From the NCBI RefSeq assembly GCF_008807015.1, contig NZ_CP031700.1:2071014-2135013 (forward strand): 64,000 nt of DNA, in the 5' to 3' direction. The DNA comes from Neisseria zalophi. Its GTDB lineage: Bacteria > Pseudomonadota > Gammaproteobacteria > Burkholderiales > Neisseriaceae. Both the position numbers and the translations under genes were made by a program. Of this stretch, positions 1 to 8,524 are shown in pieces. The notes beneath the pieces are model-generated. The model saw nothing but the letters and a program-made list of their open reading frames with translations, was not told where the DNA came from and did no database searches. How positions within the stretch are numbered: position 1 is the stretch's first letter; each line of letters begins with the position of its first letter.

Positions 1-398
1 CATTAAATGTATTCCAAAATGTTCGATTTTATTCAAACCGTATTGAGATTGATATCCAAGACCCTAACAATCCGGAAAATATTGATAGCTATATTTATTC
101 AGGCGGAAAATGGAGCGAACCGACACCGGTACAAATTTCCGGTGGAGGCGATTTAAAAGATAACACAACACCGTTAGATCAAATTAAATTTGCTACGGTT
201 GCAAAAATTGCAAAAATTTGGCATGAAAAAGCCGTAGAAGTAAAAGCAGAGGAAACCGAACTTGACTTTGCCTCTTTCTCCCTTTTCGTTCCCATGCAAC
301 AACGTCGTTGGATAGTCAGTGATATTGAAACAGACCGTGCCAAATATGATTTCGAATTTGATGCCGATGGAAATTTAAAAGAATTTAAAAAAGAATAA
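1..398 (+). CDS. C-terminal part of unknown protein (5' truncated by window)
   Basis: An open frame with codons in phase from base 3 runs to the TAA at 396-398 and gives about 131 residues with no start inside the window, so only the C-terminus is seen. The protein is hydrophilic, with a GGKW turn, an ISGGGD segment, a central stretch rich in Lys/Ile/Ala and a charged end (DADGNLKEFKKE). I see no membrane segment, cysteine motif or catalytic signature and do not recognise the family. A convincing terminator follows at 456-497, which supports a real gene ending here. A shorter frame on the opposite strand (179-412) is treated as its shadow. Confidence 0.6.
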   Translation, partial: LNVFQNVRFYSNRIEIDIQDPNNPENIDSYIYSGGKWSEPTPVQISGGGDLKDNTTPLDQIKFATVAKIAKIWHEKAVEVKAEETELDFASFSLFVPMQQRRWIVSDIETDRAKYDFEFDADGNLKEFKKE

Positions 399-455
399 GA
401 ATCACGATACACTAAAAGTAGTTTTTCTCTTTAATTAATAAGAGCAATTCAAAAT

Positions 456-497
456 AAAAAACCATTCAATTTTTTATTTAATTGAATGGTTTTTTTA
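456..497 (+). terminator. Intrinsic terminator after the unknown gene
   Basis: AAACCATTCAAT pairs with ATTGAATGGTTT around a short AT loop and is followed by a T run on the + strand. It lies about 60 bases after the stop at 398. Confidence 0.75.
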
Positions 498-544
498 AGT
501 CTTATCCAAGAGTATGCAAATTAAATCTAAAACGCCATACACAA

Positions 545-574
545 AAAACGGCATACCCGAAAGTATGCCGTTTG
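545..574 (-). terminator. Intrinsic terminator of bfrA-bfrB
   Basis: AACGGCATAC and GTATGCCGTT form a 10-bp stem around a six-base loop (547-572). On the minus strand the stem is followed by a T run, so it ends transcription of the bacterioferritin operon about 50 bases after the bfrB stop. Confidence 0.8.
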
Positions 575-621
575 CTTTACGTTGCTCAAAAAGACTGCTG
601 TATTTGGCAGTGGTTTGTGTT

Positions 622-1095
622 TTAGTCCTCTTGCGCCCCGGATTGAAGATAATTGGCTACGCCCATAGCGGCTACCAATTCTTGTTGCGTCTCCAACCAA
701 TCTGTATGTTCCTCATTGGTGTCTTTTAATTTTGACAACAAATCACGGGAAACATAATCCTGTTTTTCTTCACACACTGCGATTGCTTCAACCAACGCAG
801 TATGTTTTTCCCGCTCTTTTGCCAAATCACAGCTGATAATTTCCTCAGCCGTTTCACCAATAAATAATTTACCTAATTCCTGAAGATTCGGTAAACCCTC
901 AAGCAATAATACCCGTTCGATAATATCGTCGGCGGCTTTCATCTCAACAATCGATTGTTTGAAGAAATATTCGCCTAATTCTTCCAAGCCCCAGTTTTTT
1001 AAAATACGGGCATGAAGAAAATATTGGTTAATTGTTACCAACAGCAAGCCTAAATTCTTATTTAGCTCGCGGATAACCATACGGTCGCCTTGCAT
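622..1095 (-). CDS. bfrB: Bacterioferritin subunit B (haem-ligand type)
   Basis: A 157-residue ferritin-like four-helix protein, a subunit of the 24-mer cytoplasmic iron store. The haem ligand Met52 is present (VEMKAAD). Several ferroxidase positions of the family are lost: Leu at 18 instead of Glu, Ala at 54 instead of His, Asn at 127 instead of Glu, although Glu51, Glu94 and His130 remain. Such a subunit would bind haem but probably oxidise iron poorly on its own. It is the second gene of bfrA-bfrB, 50 bases after bfrA, with an AAGGAA site before its ATG. In Neisseria the two subunits are known to work together; the division of labour here is inferred from residues. Confidence 0.93.
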   Translation of the reverse strand: MQGDRMVIRELNKNLGLLLVTINQYFLHARILKNWGLEELGEYFFKQSIVEMKAADDIIERVLLLEGLPNLQELGKLFIGETAEEIISCDLAKEREKHTALVEAIAVCEEKQDYVSRDLLSKLKDTNEEHTDWLETQQELVAAMGVANYLQSGAQED

Positions 1096-1145
1096 ATCAG
1101 TTCCTTTTATTTAATGAAAAATTCTTTAATTTATTGGGATAACTG

Positions 1146-1610
1146 TTACTGCTGGCTTTGCAGATAATTTTGAAGACCGATCAAGTCAATTAAGCGTAAT
1201 TGTTTTTCCAACCAGTGCGCATGATCCTCTTCAGTATCTTTCAACTGTTCAACCATCAATTCACGTGTCACATAGTCTTGTTTTTCTTCGCACAATTTAA
1301 TACCTTTTTTCAACGCAGCTTGTACTTCAAGCTCGGTATTCAAATCGGCTTTCAACATAGAGAGCACATCGGTACCGATATTGACTTTAGCCGGAACCAT
1401 CTGTGGTGTGCCGCCAAGCATTAAAATACGACGGATAAAAGCTTCAGCGTGGCCGGTTTCATCTTCCATCTCATGGCCGATACGGTCAAACAATTTAGTG
1501 TAGCCCCATTCGGCATACATGCGTGAATGAATAAAATATTGATCACGGGCAGCCAACTCGCCTGCTAACAATTCGTTCATATAGTCAATTACTGCTTTAT
1601 CACCTTGCAT
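1146..1610 (-). CDS. bfrA: Bacterioferritin subunit A (ferroxidase type)
   Basis: A 154-residue bacterioferritin carrying the ferroxidase ligands Glu18, Glu51 and His54 (EDETGH), but Thr at 52 in place of the haem-ligand Met. It is the mirror image of its neighbour bfrB, so the pair should form a mixed shell with iron oxidation from this subunit and haem from the other. The start at 1610 (MQGDKAV) is preferred because AAAGGA lies 9 bases upstream and the N-terminus matches bfrB. A longer in-frame start at 1697 would add 29 unlikely residues. First gene of the operon, divergent from typA. Confidence 0.95.
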   Translation of the reverse strand: MQGDKAVIDYMNELLAGELAARDQYFIHSRMYAEWGYTKLFDRIGHEMEDETGHAEAFIRRILMLGGTPQMVPAKVNIGTDVLSMLKADLNTELEVQAALKKGIKLCEEKQDYVTRELMVEQLKDTEEDHAHWLEKQLRLIDLIGLQNYLQSQQ

Positions 1611-2070
1611 GGTATTGTGTCCTTTCATCATTATCATGTAGCGTGCTGTTTTTCTAGTAGCACTATTTGATGTAAATTGTATTGAATAAAATACCAAAGT
1701 ACAAATTTTCTATTTAAAATACAAACAATTATCAAAAAGCTCTAGCACTCAAAAACAGTGCTTAAAAAGTTATTTTATTGTTAATATTGATGTTTTGTTG
1801 CATACAATATTGATAAATATTCGCAAGAAAAATATATGTTTTCATAATTTAACATAAAATAACATACAACCAATCGACTTTATGACAACTTCTAACCATT
1901 TACCCATCCACTTTTATATTTTTCCTTTAATTTCAGCAATATTATTTAAAGTTATCATCCTAACCCGACAGAAAGTCATCAACAGCAAGCGATGTAAGGT
2001 TTTTAAAGAAACGCTGATAAACGTGCTACAATACACGGTTATTTTTAGTTAGTAAGATATAAACTCATCT
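1611..2070. promoter_or_regulatory. bfrA / typA divergent intergenic region
   Basis: An AT-rich 460-base region with no convincing gene. For bfrA (minus) a TACAAT -10 candidate lies at 1676-1681. A half Fur-box-like string, GATAATGAT on the minus strand (about 1627-1635), overlaps the leader just before the bfrA ribosome site; this is a weak match. For typA (+) a TACAAT -10 lies at 2027-2032 with no good -35. All assignments are by motif only. Confidence 0.4.
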
Positions 2071-3882
2071 ATGAAAAAAATCAGAAATATTGCCATTATC
2101 GCCCACGTTGACCACGGCAAAACCACTTTGGTCGACCAACTTCTGCGCCAATCCGGCACATTTCGTGCCAACCAGCAAGTTGACGAACGGGTAATGGACA
2201 GCAACGACCTCGAAAAAGAACGCGGCATTACCATTCTGGCGAAAAATACTGCCATTGAATATGAAGGCTATCACATCAATATCGTCGACACGCCCGGACA
2301 CGCCGACTTCGGTGGCGAAGTGGAGCGCGTTCTCGGCATGGTCGATTGCGTTGTATTACTTGTTGATGCCCAAGAAGGCCCGATGCCGCAAACCCGTTTC
2401 GTAACCAAAAAAGCCTTGGCTTTAGGTTTACGCCCGATTGTTGTTGTGAATAAAATCGACAAACCAAGCGCACGCCCGAGCTGGGTTATCGACCAAACAT
2501 TCGAATTATTCGATAACTTGGGTGCAACAGACGAACAACTCGACTTCCCGATTGTTTACGCTTCAGGCTTGAGCGGTTTCGCCAAATTGGAAGAAAGCGA
2601 CGAAAGCACCGACATGCGCCCGTTGTTTGACACCATTCTGAAATACACCCCTGCCCCCTCCGGCAATGCCGACGAAACCTTGCAACTGCAAATTTCCCAA
2701 CTTGATTATGACAACTACACCGGCCGTCTCGGTATCGGCCGTATTCTCAATGGCCGCATCAAACCCGGCCAAGTCGTTGCCGTGATGAATCATGAGAAAC
2801 AGGTTGCCCAAGGCCGTATTAACCAATTGCTTGGTTTTAAAGGTTTGGAACGTGTGCCCTTAGAAGAAGCAGAAGCCGGTGATATCGTGATTATTTCCGG
2901 TATTGAAGACATCGGTATCGGAGTAACCATCAGCGACAAAGAAAACCCCAAAGGCCTGCCCATGCTCAGCGTCGACGAACCGACCCTGACTATGGACTTT
3001 ATGGTCAACACTTCCCCGTTGGCGGGCACCGAAGGCAAATTTGTGACATCACGACAAATCCGCGACCGTTTGCAAAAAGAATTGCTCACCAATGTGGCCT
3101 TGCGTGTTGAAGATACTGACGACGCCGATATTTTCCGTGTATCCGGCCGTGGCGAACTGCATCTGACTATTTTGTTGGAAAATATGCGCCGCGAAGGCTA
3201 TGAACTGGCAGTCGGTAAACCACGCGTTGTATTCCGCGAAATCGACGGTCAAAAATGCGAACCTTATGAAAATCTGACGGTTGACGTGCCAGATGACAAC
3301 CAAGGTGCGGTAATGGAAGAACTCGGTCGCCGCCGTGGCGAGCTGACCAATATGGAAAGTGACGGCAACGGCCGTACCCGATTGGAATACCATATTCCCG
3401 CACGCGGTCTTATCGGTTTCCAAGGTGAATTTATGACCCTGACCCGCGGCGTTGGCCTGATGAGCCACGTGTTTGACGATTATGCACCCGTTAAACCCGA
3501 TATGCCCGGCCGTCACAACGGCGTACTGATTTCGCAAGAGCAAGGCGAAGCGGTTGCTTATGCACTATGGAACTTGGAAGATCGTGGCCGCATGTTTGTT
3601 TCCCCCGGCGACAAACTCTACGAAGGCATGATTATCGGGATCCACAGCCGTGATAACGACTTAGTTGTAAACCCGCTGAAAGGCAAAAAACTGACTAACG
3701 TCCGCGCCAGCGGTACCGACGAAGCCGTACGCCTGACTACACCGGTTAAGCTGACTTTGGAAAATGCCGTAGAGTTTATTGATGATGACGAACTTGTCGA
3801 AATCACACCGAAGTCTATCCGCTTGCGCAAACGCTATCTGCAAGAAAGCGAACGCCGCAAACACTTTAAAAAACCGGAATAA
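2071..3882 (+). CDS. typA: Ribosome-associated GTPase TypA/BipA
   Basis: A 603-residue translational GTPase of the EF-G/LepA class that acts on the ribosome and is linked to 50S assembly and stress responses. The G domain is complete: AHVDHGKTT (11-19), ERGITI (50-55), DTPGH (73-77) and NKID (127-130). Beta-barrel and EF-G-like domains follow, and the C-terminus with its basic tail ([15 protein letters not shown]) is typical of BipA. Length matches the family. The gene stands alone, divergent from bfrA and closed by a DUS-pair terminator. Confidence 0.97.
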   Translation: MKKIRNIAIIAHVDHGKTTLVDQLLRQSGTFRANQQVDERVMDSNDLEKERGITILAKNTAIEYEGYHINIVDTPGHADFGGEVERVLGMVDCVVLLVDAQEGPMPQTRFVTKKALALGLRPIVVVNKIDKPSARPSWVIDQTFELFDNLGATDEQLDFPIVYASGLSGFAKLEESDESTDMRPLFDTILKYTPAPSGNADETLQLQISQLDYDNYTGRLGIGRILNGRIKPGQVVAVMNHEKQVAQGRINQLLGFKGLERVPLEEAEAGDIVIISGIEDIGIGVTISDKENPKGLPMLSVDEPTLTMDFMVNTSPLAGTEGKFVTSRQIRDRLQKELLTNVALRVEDTDDADIFRVSGRGELHLTILLENMRREGYELAVGKPRVVFREIDGQKCEPYENLTVDVPDDNQGAVMEELGRRRGELTNMESDGNGRTRLEYHIPARGLIGFQGEFMTLTRGVGLMSHVFDDYAPVKPDMPGRHNGVLISQEQGEAVAYALWNLEDRGRMFVSPGDKLYEGMIIGIHSRDNDLVVNPLKGKKLTNVRASGTDEAVRLTTPVKLTLENAVEFIDDDELVEITPKSIRLRKRYLQESERRKHFKKPE

Positions 3883-3913
3883 CAATCAATAATCAATTAT
3901 TGATATGTTTATC

Positions 3914-3947
3914 AAAAGGCCGTCTGAATATTTTCAGACGGCCTTTT
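3914..3947. terminator. Inverted DUS pair as bidirectional terminator
   Basis: AAAAGGCCGTCTGAA, three bases, then the complementary arm ending CCTTTT. It lies between the convergent typA (+) and DUF4126 gene (-) and has A and T tracts on the proper sides for both. Confidence 0.85.
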
Positions 3948-3992
3948 GATTATTGTATTGGCATTTTTAATCATAACGGTTTACAAACCAGT

Positions 3993-4583
3993 TTAAACAC
4001 CATCTTGAAGCCTTTTCCGCCGCAAGCGTGCATATCTGCGGTAAAACCATAATGCCAACAGCATCAACAGCAATGCTGCCAACACCGGTACAAAAATACT
4101 GAGCACACTCATTACCACCGCCACACCGGTTTCTAAGATTGAAAAAATCGGATTGGCCAAGCCTCCGGTTGTTGTCGTACCCACAACACGGGTAACCGCA
4201 TTGGTGCTTTTTACCGTGGCCGCCGCACCACCGCCGGCAATCACTGCCAAAGTCCATGTAACGGCAGGGCTTAAATCGGCAGCAGTGGACGCCATCACGG
4301 CCGTACCCGCTACCGCCGCCAACGGTACGGCAATGGTATCCAACAGGTTATCCACAAAAGGAATCAAATAACCCAAAGCTTCGGTTATTGCGGCTATTCC
4401 GAGAATCATCAGCGCATGACCGCTACCGAGCCATTGCCAATTTTCATTGAGCGGCCACATACCGCTGTATGCGGCCATGCTTAACGCAAATAACGGTAGA
4501 AATACGCGGAAACCGGAGCTGGCCGCCAAACCAATGCCGAGTGCAATACTGATAACGGTATCAAAATTCATGATGTCAATCAT
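3993..4583 (-). CDS. DUF4126 family membrane protein
   Basis: A 196-residue hydrophobic protein with about five predicted membrane segments. The N-terminal ASSGFRVFLPLFALS motif is characteristic of DUF4126, a widespread inner-membrane family without an assigned role. Glycine- and alanine-rich helices fill the middle, and the C-terminus is a basic cytoplasmic tail (FYRRYARLRRKR). The start is uncertain: Met at 4583 or at 4571 (MNFDTV); neither has a clear ribosome site. No operon partner is obvious. Confidence 0.85.
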   Translation of the reverse strand: MIDIMNFDTVISIALGIGLAASSGFRVFLPLFALSMAAYSGMWPLNENWQWLGSGHALMILGIAAITEALGYLIPFVDNLLDTIAVPLAAVAGTAVMASTAADLSPAVTWTLAVIAGGGAAATVKSTNAVTRVVGTTTTGGLANPIFSILETGVAVVMSVLSIFVPVLAALLLMLLALWFYRRYARLRRKRLQDGV

Positions 4584-4653
4584 AAGGCAAAAGATACGTT
4601 TATCTTACTAGTAAAACCAAAACAACGGCAGCTATTTTGCATGAATTCTAAAT

Positions 4654-5220
4654 TTAAGCGATTTTCACCACACGGCTTTTTTGACATAAGGGATAACTGT
4701 CAAGAAACGGTTTGATACATGCATGCATTTCATCAAAACTTTTACCATATAAATACAAAGCAGTTTCCGAACCTTCCCAATAGCTCGCTACCATCCCTTT
4801 TTTGTCTTCTCCCAACAAACGTTCGAGTTCTTTATAAACATGGTTGACATCGCAATTTTGATAAACTTCGGCATCTAAATCCGAACCGTTCAGATACAAA
4901 CCCAAGCCTTCCCAAATACCGAATGGAATCCGTTTCACTTCTTTTTTTAAAAATTTAGAATAAACAATAATATAAGAACCGATAGGCGCCAATACACCCT
5001 CTAGAAAACTGATGATTTTCCGAATCGTTTCATCCGAACTATCGGAAATGTTTAAATCAATATCACAAGACGATATTTCACCGTTCTGTTCTAATGCCGT
5101 GCCACCGCCGATGAGTTTTGTTTTAATACCGGCTTGCGGTAAAAACTCTTCCAAAAGATCTTCTATATCATGGCGGTGCATTGGTTGCAATCTGGCATTC
5201 AAATGAATTGTAATTTTCAT
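4654..5220 (-). CDS. Unknown 188-residue cytoplasmic protein
   Basis: Start chosen at 5220 (MKITIHLNARL) because GAGGAC lies 7 bases upstream; an earlier Met at 5235 would put that site inside the gene. There is no signal peptide or membrane segment. The sequence looks bipartite: an N-terminal half with GGGTALEQNG and SCDIDLNI, and a C-terminal half starting near residue 100 (PFGIWEGLGLYL) that ends SRVVKIA. Both halves have an alternating strand/helix pattern that could be ferredoxin-like. I do not recognise the family. It lies alone between two minus-strand membrane-protein genes and has no DUS of its own. Confidence 0.65.
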   Translation of the reverse strand: MKITIHLNARLQPMHRHDIEDLLEEFLPQAGIKTKLIGGGTALEQNGEISSCDIDLNISDSSDETIRKIISFLEGVLAPIGSYIIVYSKFLKKEVKRIPFGIWEGLGLYLNGSDLDAEVYQNCDVNHVYKELERLLGEDKKGMVASYWEGSETALYLYGKSFDEMHACIKPFLDSYPLCQKSRVVKIA

Positions 5221-5275
5221 AATAGTTGTCCTCACTATTAAATCAAGTGGTTAAAAATACATCATTATTACTTCA

Positions 5276-5302
5276 GGCCGTCTGAAAACATTTCAGACAG
5301 CC
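5276..5302. terminator. Imperfect DUS pair overlapping the MFS stop codon
   Basis: GGCCGTCTGAAA and TTTCAGACAGCC face each other with one mismatch (C for G in the second core). The second arm includes the stop codon of the MFS gene (5293-5295). It probably acts as a terminator on the minus strand. Confidence 0.6.
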
Positions 5303-6486
5303 ACTTTTCTCATACCTTTTGCCGCAATCAACAATGCGGCTGCCTGAACTCCCAACAACACCCAAACCACGCCCTGCCAACCGTTTCCTGTATAAGCAAG
5401 GCCGCACAACCACGAACCCAATGTTCCACCGCCATAATAAGCCATGTAATACAGCCCAGAAGCCAGCGAACGCCCTTCCTTCACATTGGCGGCAATATAA
5501 CTAATGGTCGCCGCCTGAGTAATAAAAACGCCGGATGACATCAATGCTAAGCCAATAATCACCACCGGCAGGGATACGGCAAAGGTTATCAGCACACCGG
5601 CAGCCGATAAACAAACCGCCATCATAATGGTATTACCGCTGCCGAAACGGTTAATCAGTCTGGCCGATAACGGTGTAATCACCATGCCAATCAAATAAAC
5701 AGCAAACAAGTTTGCCAATCCGCCACTATCCAGCGCATAGGGTTCTTCAGCCAAATATAGGTTGATATACGTAAAACACCCTACCAGCGAACACAATACA
5801 CACGCGCCCAACATACAGGCTGCCACCACACGGCGGTTGTGCAAATGCCCGACCAGCGTATTCAAGGCCGTCTGAAAATGTGGCTTGGCTTCAAACTTAC
5901 GCGAAGCAGGAAGCTGCTTCCATACAAAAAACGCACCGCCTACCGTTAATGCCGACATCACATAAAACGAGCTGCGCCAGCCAATCATTTCACTTAAATG
6001 CCCTAAAATAAACCGCCCTAAAAAACCACCCAATACCGTGCCGGAAACATACAGCGACATCAGCCGCGTCATCGCTTTACCGCCGAACTCCTCACCCACA
6101 TACGCAATCAGCACCACCGTAATGCCCGGCACGGCCACACCTTGCAAAAAGCGCCACAACATCACTTGTTCAATCGTTGATGTACCGGCCAAAAGTAAAG
6201 TCGGTATAGCTAAAAACAATAAAGAACCGACAATAAAGACCTTACGCCCGAGCGCATCCGACAACATACCCATAAACGGCGACATCAACGCCACACCCAA
6301 AACAGTTGCACCTACCGCTAAACCGGCCTGCACATCGGTCGCCCGTAAATCATCTATCAATACCGGCAAAATTGCCTGCACCGAATAAACCTGCAAAAAA
6401 GCAAAAAGACCGGTTAGGAATACGGCCAGCTGTAACAACCGCGATGCTTCCTCAAGCACCGCCTGCTCATTTCTACTTTGTATCAT
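5293..6486 (-). CDS. MFS exporter, YnfM-like
   Basis: A 397-residue major facilitator transporter of the drug:H+ antiporter type with 12 predicted membrane helices. Signature pieces are the loop 2-3 motif GMLSDALGRK and the LQGVAVPGI stretch in helix 4. The arrangement resembles E. coli YnfM/YgaY; the substrate cannot be told. A DUS lies in frame in the central loop (near 5875). AGG lies 9 bases before the start at 6486. Monocistronic. Confidence 0.85.
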   Translation of the reverse strand: MIQSRNEQAVLEEASRLLQLAVFLTGLFAFLQVYSVQAILPVLIDDLRATDVQAGLAVGATVLGVALMSPFMGMLSDALGRKVFIVGSLLFLAIPTLLLAGTSTIEQVMLWRFLQGVAVPGITVVLIAYVGEEFGGKAMTRLMSLYVSGTVLGGFLGRFILGHLSEMIGWRSSFYVMSALTVGGAFFVWKQLPASRKFEAKPHFQTALNTLVGHLHNRRVVAACMLGACVLCSLVGCFTYINLYLAEEPYALDSGGLANLFAVYLIGMVITPLSARLINRFGSGNTIMMAVCLSAAGVLITFAVSLPVVIIGLALMSSGVFITQAATISYIAANVKEGRSLASGLYYMAYYGGGTLGSWLCGLAYTGNGWQGVVWVLLGVQAAALLIAAKGMRKVAV

Positions 6487-6644
6487 CGGAAAAACCTATT
6501 ATTTTTTTAAAGACATTACATTTAAAAAATGATTCCCTTATCTCTTATCAGAGTTCTAATATAAATTTCAATATGTAGCCTTGTATATTTTTCAAGTAAA
6601 CCTTATATTACAGACTCCATTAACGATCTTATAAGGAATCTACC

Positions 6645-6953
6645 ATGCACACTTTCCGTAAAACCATCACCGCCCTATTAACGGCTACCGTGGTTCTTGC
6701 CGCTGCTCCTGCTATGGCAGATAGAGACCAAGAACATCTATGGAGCAATCAAGACAAATATATTACCCACCAAGCAGCGGGCCAAGCCGCTTTAAAACAA
6801 TTTCCCGGCGCACATTTGCTTGAAGTCGAATTTGATATGAGCCGCAGATATAATGCACACTATGATGTTGAATTACGTGCAGCAGATGGTAGAGAATATG
6901 AGGTGATCGTTGACGCTGTTAGCGGTAAAGTTGTATCTTCAAAATTAGACTAA
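6645..6953 (+). CDS. Exported PepSY-domain protein
   Basis: A 102-residue protein with a Sec signal peptide (basic start, hydrophobic core, cleavage likely after APAMA at about residue 25). One PepSY domain follows: QAAGQAALKQFPGA, then YDVELRAADGREYEVIVDAVSGKV. The repeated charged strand and VDAVSGKVV ending are typical. PepSY domains are often linked to peptidase inhibition or metal and redox proteins, but the role here is unknown. AAGGAA precedes the ATG by 7 bases. Transcribed alone, divergent from the MFS gene. Confidence 0.85.
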   Translation: MHTFRKTITALLTATVVLAAAPAMADRDQEHLWSNQDKYITHQAAGQAALKQFPGAHLLEVEFDMSRRYNAHYDVELRAADGREYEVIVDAVSGKVVSSKLD

Positions 6954-7035
6954 TATTTATTCTCCATCTATTACCATACAGGCTGATGTAGCCATAAACC
7001 AACTTTTCCATTTATGAAATATGGGCGCGTGTGCA

Positions 7036-7584
7036 TTATGACCGCGCCCATTTTGGTTTGGCTGCCAATATGTTCGGATAAACCGGGCAATCGGTATCAT
7101 GTGCCCCGGCCAAATAGCCGGTACTCATCAAAAACTCATTCACAATCTCACCACCGACAAACTTAAAATGCCGTTTAAACAGCTTCACCCATTGCGCCAA
7201 CTCAAGCGGGTGATGCGCATCCAACCAGTTTTTAAACGAACCATATTGCTGCTGTAATATTAAAATCTGTTGCGCATTATAAATCGCCGCATTGATTTTC
7301 AAACGGTTGCGAATAATGCCTTTATCGTTCAACAGCCGTTCACGGTCGGCATCGGTATAAGCGGCAACGGTTGCAATATCAAAATCAGAATAAGCCGCCT
7401 GAAAAGCCTGCTGCTTTTTTAATATCAACGTCCAACTCAAACCGGCCTGGTTGATTTCCAACACCAGCCGTTCGAATAAAACATTATCGCTATCTACAGG
7501 AAAGCCATAGACACAATCATGATAATGTTTATTCGGATTATCATCATTATCCGGCAAGGCATTGGCAAACACACAATAACTCAT
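7036..7584 (-). CDS. tag: DNA-3-methyladenine glycosylase I (Tag family)
   Basis: A base-excision repair enzyme that removes 3-methyladenine. Family marks: Cys4 near the N-terminus, the YHD...YG segment, LEINQAGLSWTLIL containing the catalytic-type Glu, and the C-terminal His-x3-Cys (HDTDC) that with Cys4 and another His binds zinc in E. coli Tag. About 182 residues, close to the 187 of E. coli. I start at 7584 (MSYC) because Tag proteins place the zinc Cys at position 4. Longer starts at 7602-7617 would translate a DUS. GAGAAGG lies upstream with the DUS between it and the ATG. Confidence 0.88.
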   Translation of the reverse strand: MSYCVFANALPDNDDNPNKHYHDCVYGFPVDSDNVLFERLVLEINQAGLSWTLILKKQQAFQAAYSDFDIATVAAYTDADRERLLNDKGIIRNRLKINAAIYNAQQILILQQQYGSFKNWLDAHHPLELAQWVKLFKRHFKFVGGEIVNEFLMSTGYLAGAHDTDCPVYPNILAAKPKWARS

Positions 7585-7648
7585 TTCAGACGGCCTTCTC
7601 ATCAATACCATACACATAAATCGACGGCACTCTATATGCCGTTACAGA

Positions 7649-7682
7649 TAAGGCCGTCTGAAAAATATTTCAGACGGCCTTA
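7649..7682. terminator. Inverted DUS pair between tag and proQ
   Basis: AAGGCCGTCTGAAA and TTTCAGACGGCCTT around a four-base loop. It ends proQ transcription (minus) ahead of tag. Confidence 0.8.
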
Positions 7683-7709
7683 TGCAAGATTCAAACCAAT
7701 ATCAAAACA

Positions 7710-8177
7710 TCACGCTTGGTCGGCTGCTTTATTTTCCGTTTCATCTTTAACATCAACATCTGTTGCAGCGGCATCACTGCCCTGCTCAACTTGTTTTTCT
7801 TTAGCCGCTTTGCGTTCGGCTTGTGCTGCCAATGCCTGTTGAACAGCAGGATGTTGCTGTGCAATCGCCTGCTCTTCTGCACTCACTTCACCTTTGAAAC
7901 GGTTGTTCAAATCAAAGCGTTTGCCGCCACGTGCCAACGCTTTTAAATAGCGCGGACGGCGGCAGTGATTGGCCAACACGCGGGCAATCAATGCCGGATC
8001 AAACTGGGGCAACGCAGTTACCAAATCTTGGTCGATACCGAGCGCCAACGGTTTGAAACGTTTAAATACATCATATTTATTATAGATATAATCTGCAATC
8101 ATATCCGTTTGTTTCTTTTTGCTCATGGTTTGCACTGCGGTTTTCAGTGCAGCGCCCAAAGCGGTTTCCTTCGTCAT
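7710..8177 (-). CDS. proQ: ProQ/FinO-domain RNA chaperone
   Basis: A 155-residue RNA-binding protein. The FinO/ProQ domain spans roughly residues 20-115 with the hallmark LALGIDQDL, VLANHCRRPRYL and GGKRFDLN motifs. The C-terminal tail is short, Ala/Glu/Lys-rich and probably disordered, so this is the minimal ProQ seen in Neisseria rather than the longer enteric form. Such proteins bind structured 3' ends of mRNAs and sRNAs. AGGAAAACATGAC precedes the start. Transcribed alone. Confidence 0.93.
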   Translation of the reverse strand: MTKETALGAALKTAVQTMSKKKQTDMIADYIYNKYDVFKRFKPLALGIDQDLVTALPQFDPALIARVLANHCRRPRYLKALARGGKRFDLNNRFKGEVSAEEQAIAQQHPAVQQALAAQAERKAAKEKQVEQGSDAAATDVDVKDETENKAADQA

Positions 8178-8524
8178 GTCATGTTTTCCTGTGGTAAAGC
8201 TTATGGCCTGAGTGCGTTCGCAATAACATGGCTGAAAACAAATCGCATGCTATGCAATACTGTTTATTTTCAGACGGCCTGAGCGCCGTTATCAACAGGT
8301 ATACCACCTGTTTTATTGTTTGATTTCACACTATGGATATGGGATTTAAAACATTTTAGTATAAAGTCGGTGTTTTGGCTAAGGTTTTATAGCGTGAAAA
8401 CGCCCCTTGCCCCAACCTTACCCACTGTTTCGCGACAATACCGCCCCATATTTAAGGTTCGGTTACGGCTAAATAATTTGGCAGGCCGTCTGCAAACTTA
8501 TTCAGGCAGCCTGAATATTTTGTT
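8178..8524. other. proQ-aroC intergenic region
   Basis: A 347-base stretch without a convincing gene. It holds one inverse DUS (TTCAGACGGCCT near 8270) and a degenerate DUS pair at 8483-8515. The proQ promoter should lie in the left half, but no clear -35/-10 pair stands out. Confidence 0.5.
8483..8515. repeat. Degenerate DUS pair with foreign-dialect 12-mers
   Basis: The left arm AGGCCGTCTGCA is a normal DUS with one change. The right arm, TTCAGGCAGCCTGAA at 8501-8515, is a near-palindrome. Read on + it contains AGGCAGCCTGAA, the 12-mer described for Kingella. Read on - it contains AGGCTGCCTGAA, described for Simonsiella. It lies at the aroC stop and may terminate aroC weakly. Confidence 0.55.

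Noticed and set aside
179-412. 77-codon minus-strand frame at the window start
   Set aside because: Low-complexity Ser/Phe product lying opposite a better frame that ends at a terminator.
514-729. 71-codon plus-strand frame
   Set aside because: It crosses the bfr terminator and the bfrB 3' end; no start signal.
1625-1637. Fur box before bfrA
   Set aside because: Only one half matches well (about 11 of 19 positions), so it is mentioned but not called.
3049-3543. 164-codon minus-strand frame within typA
   Set aside because: Shadow of a well-conserved gene; no ribosome site and no family.
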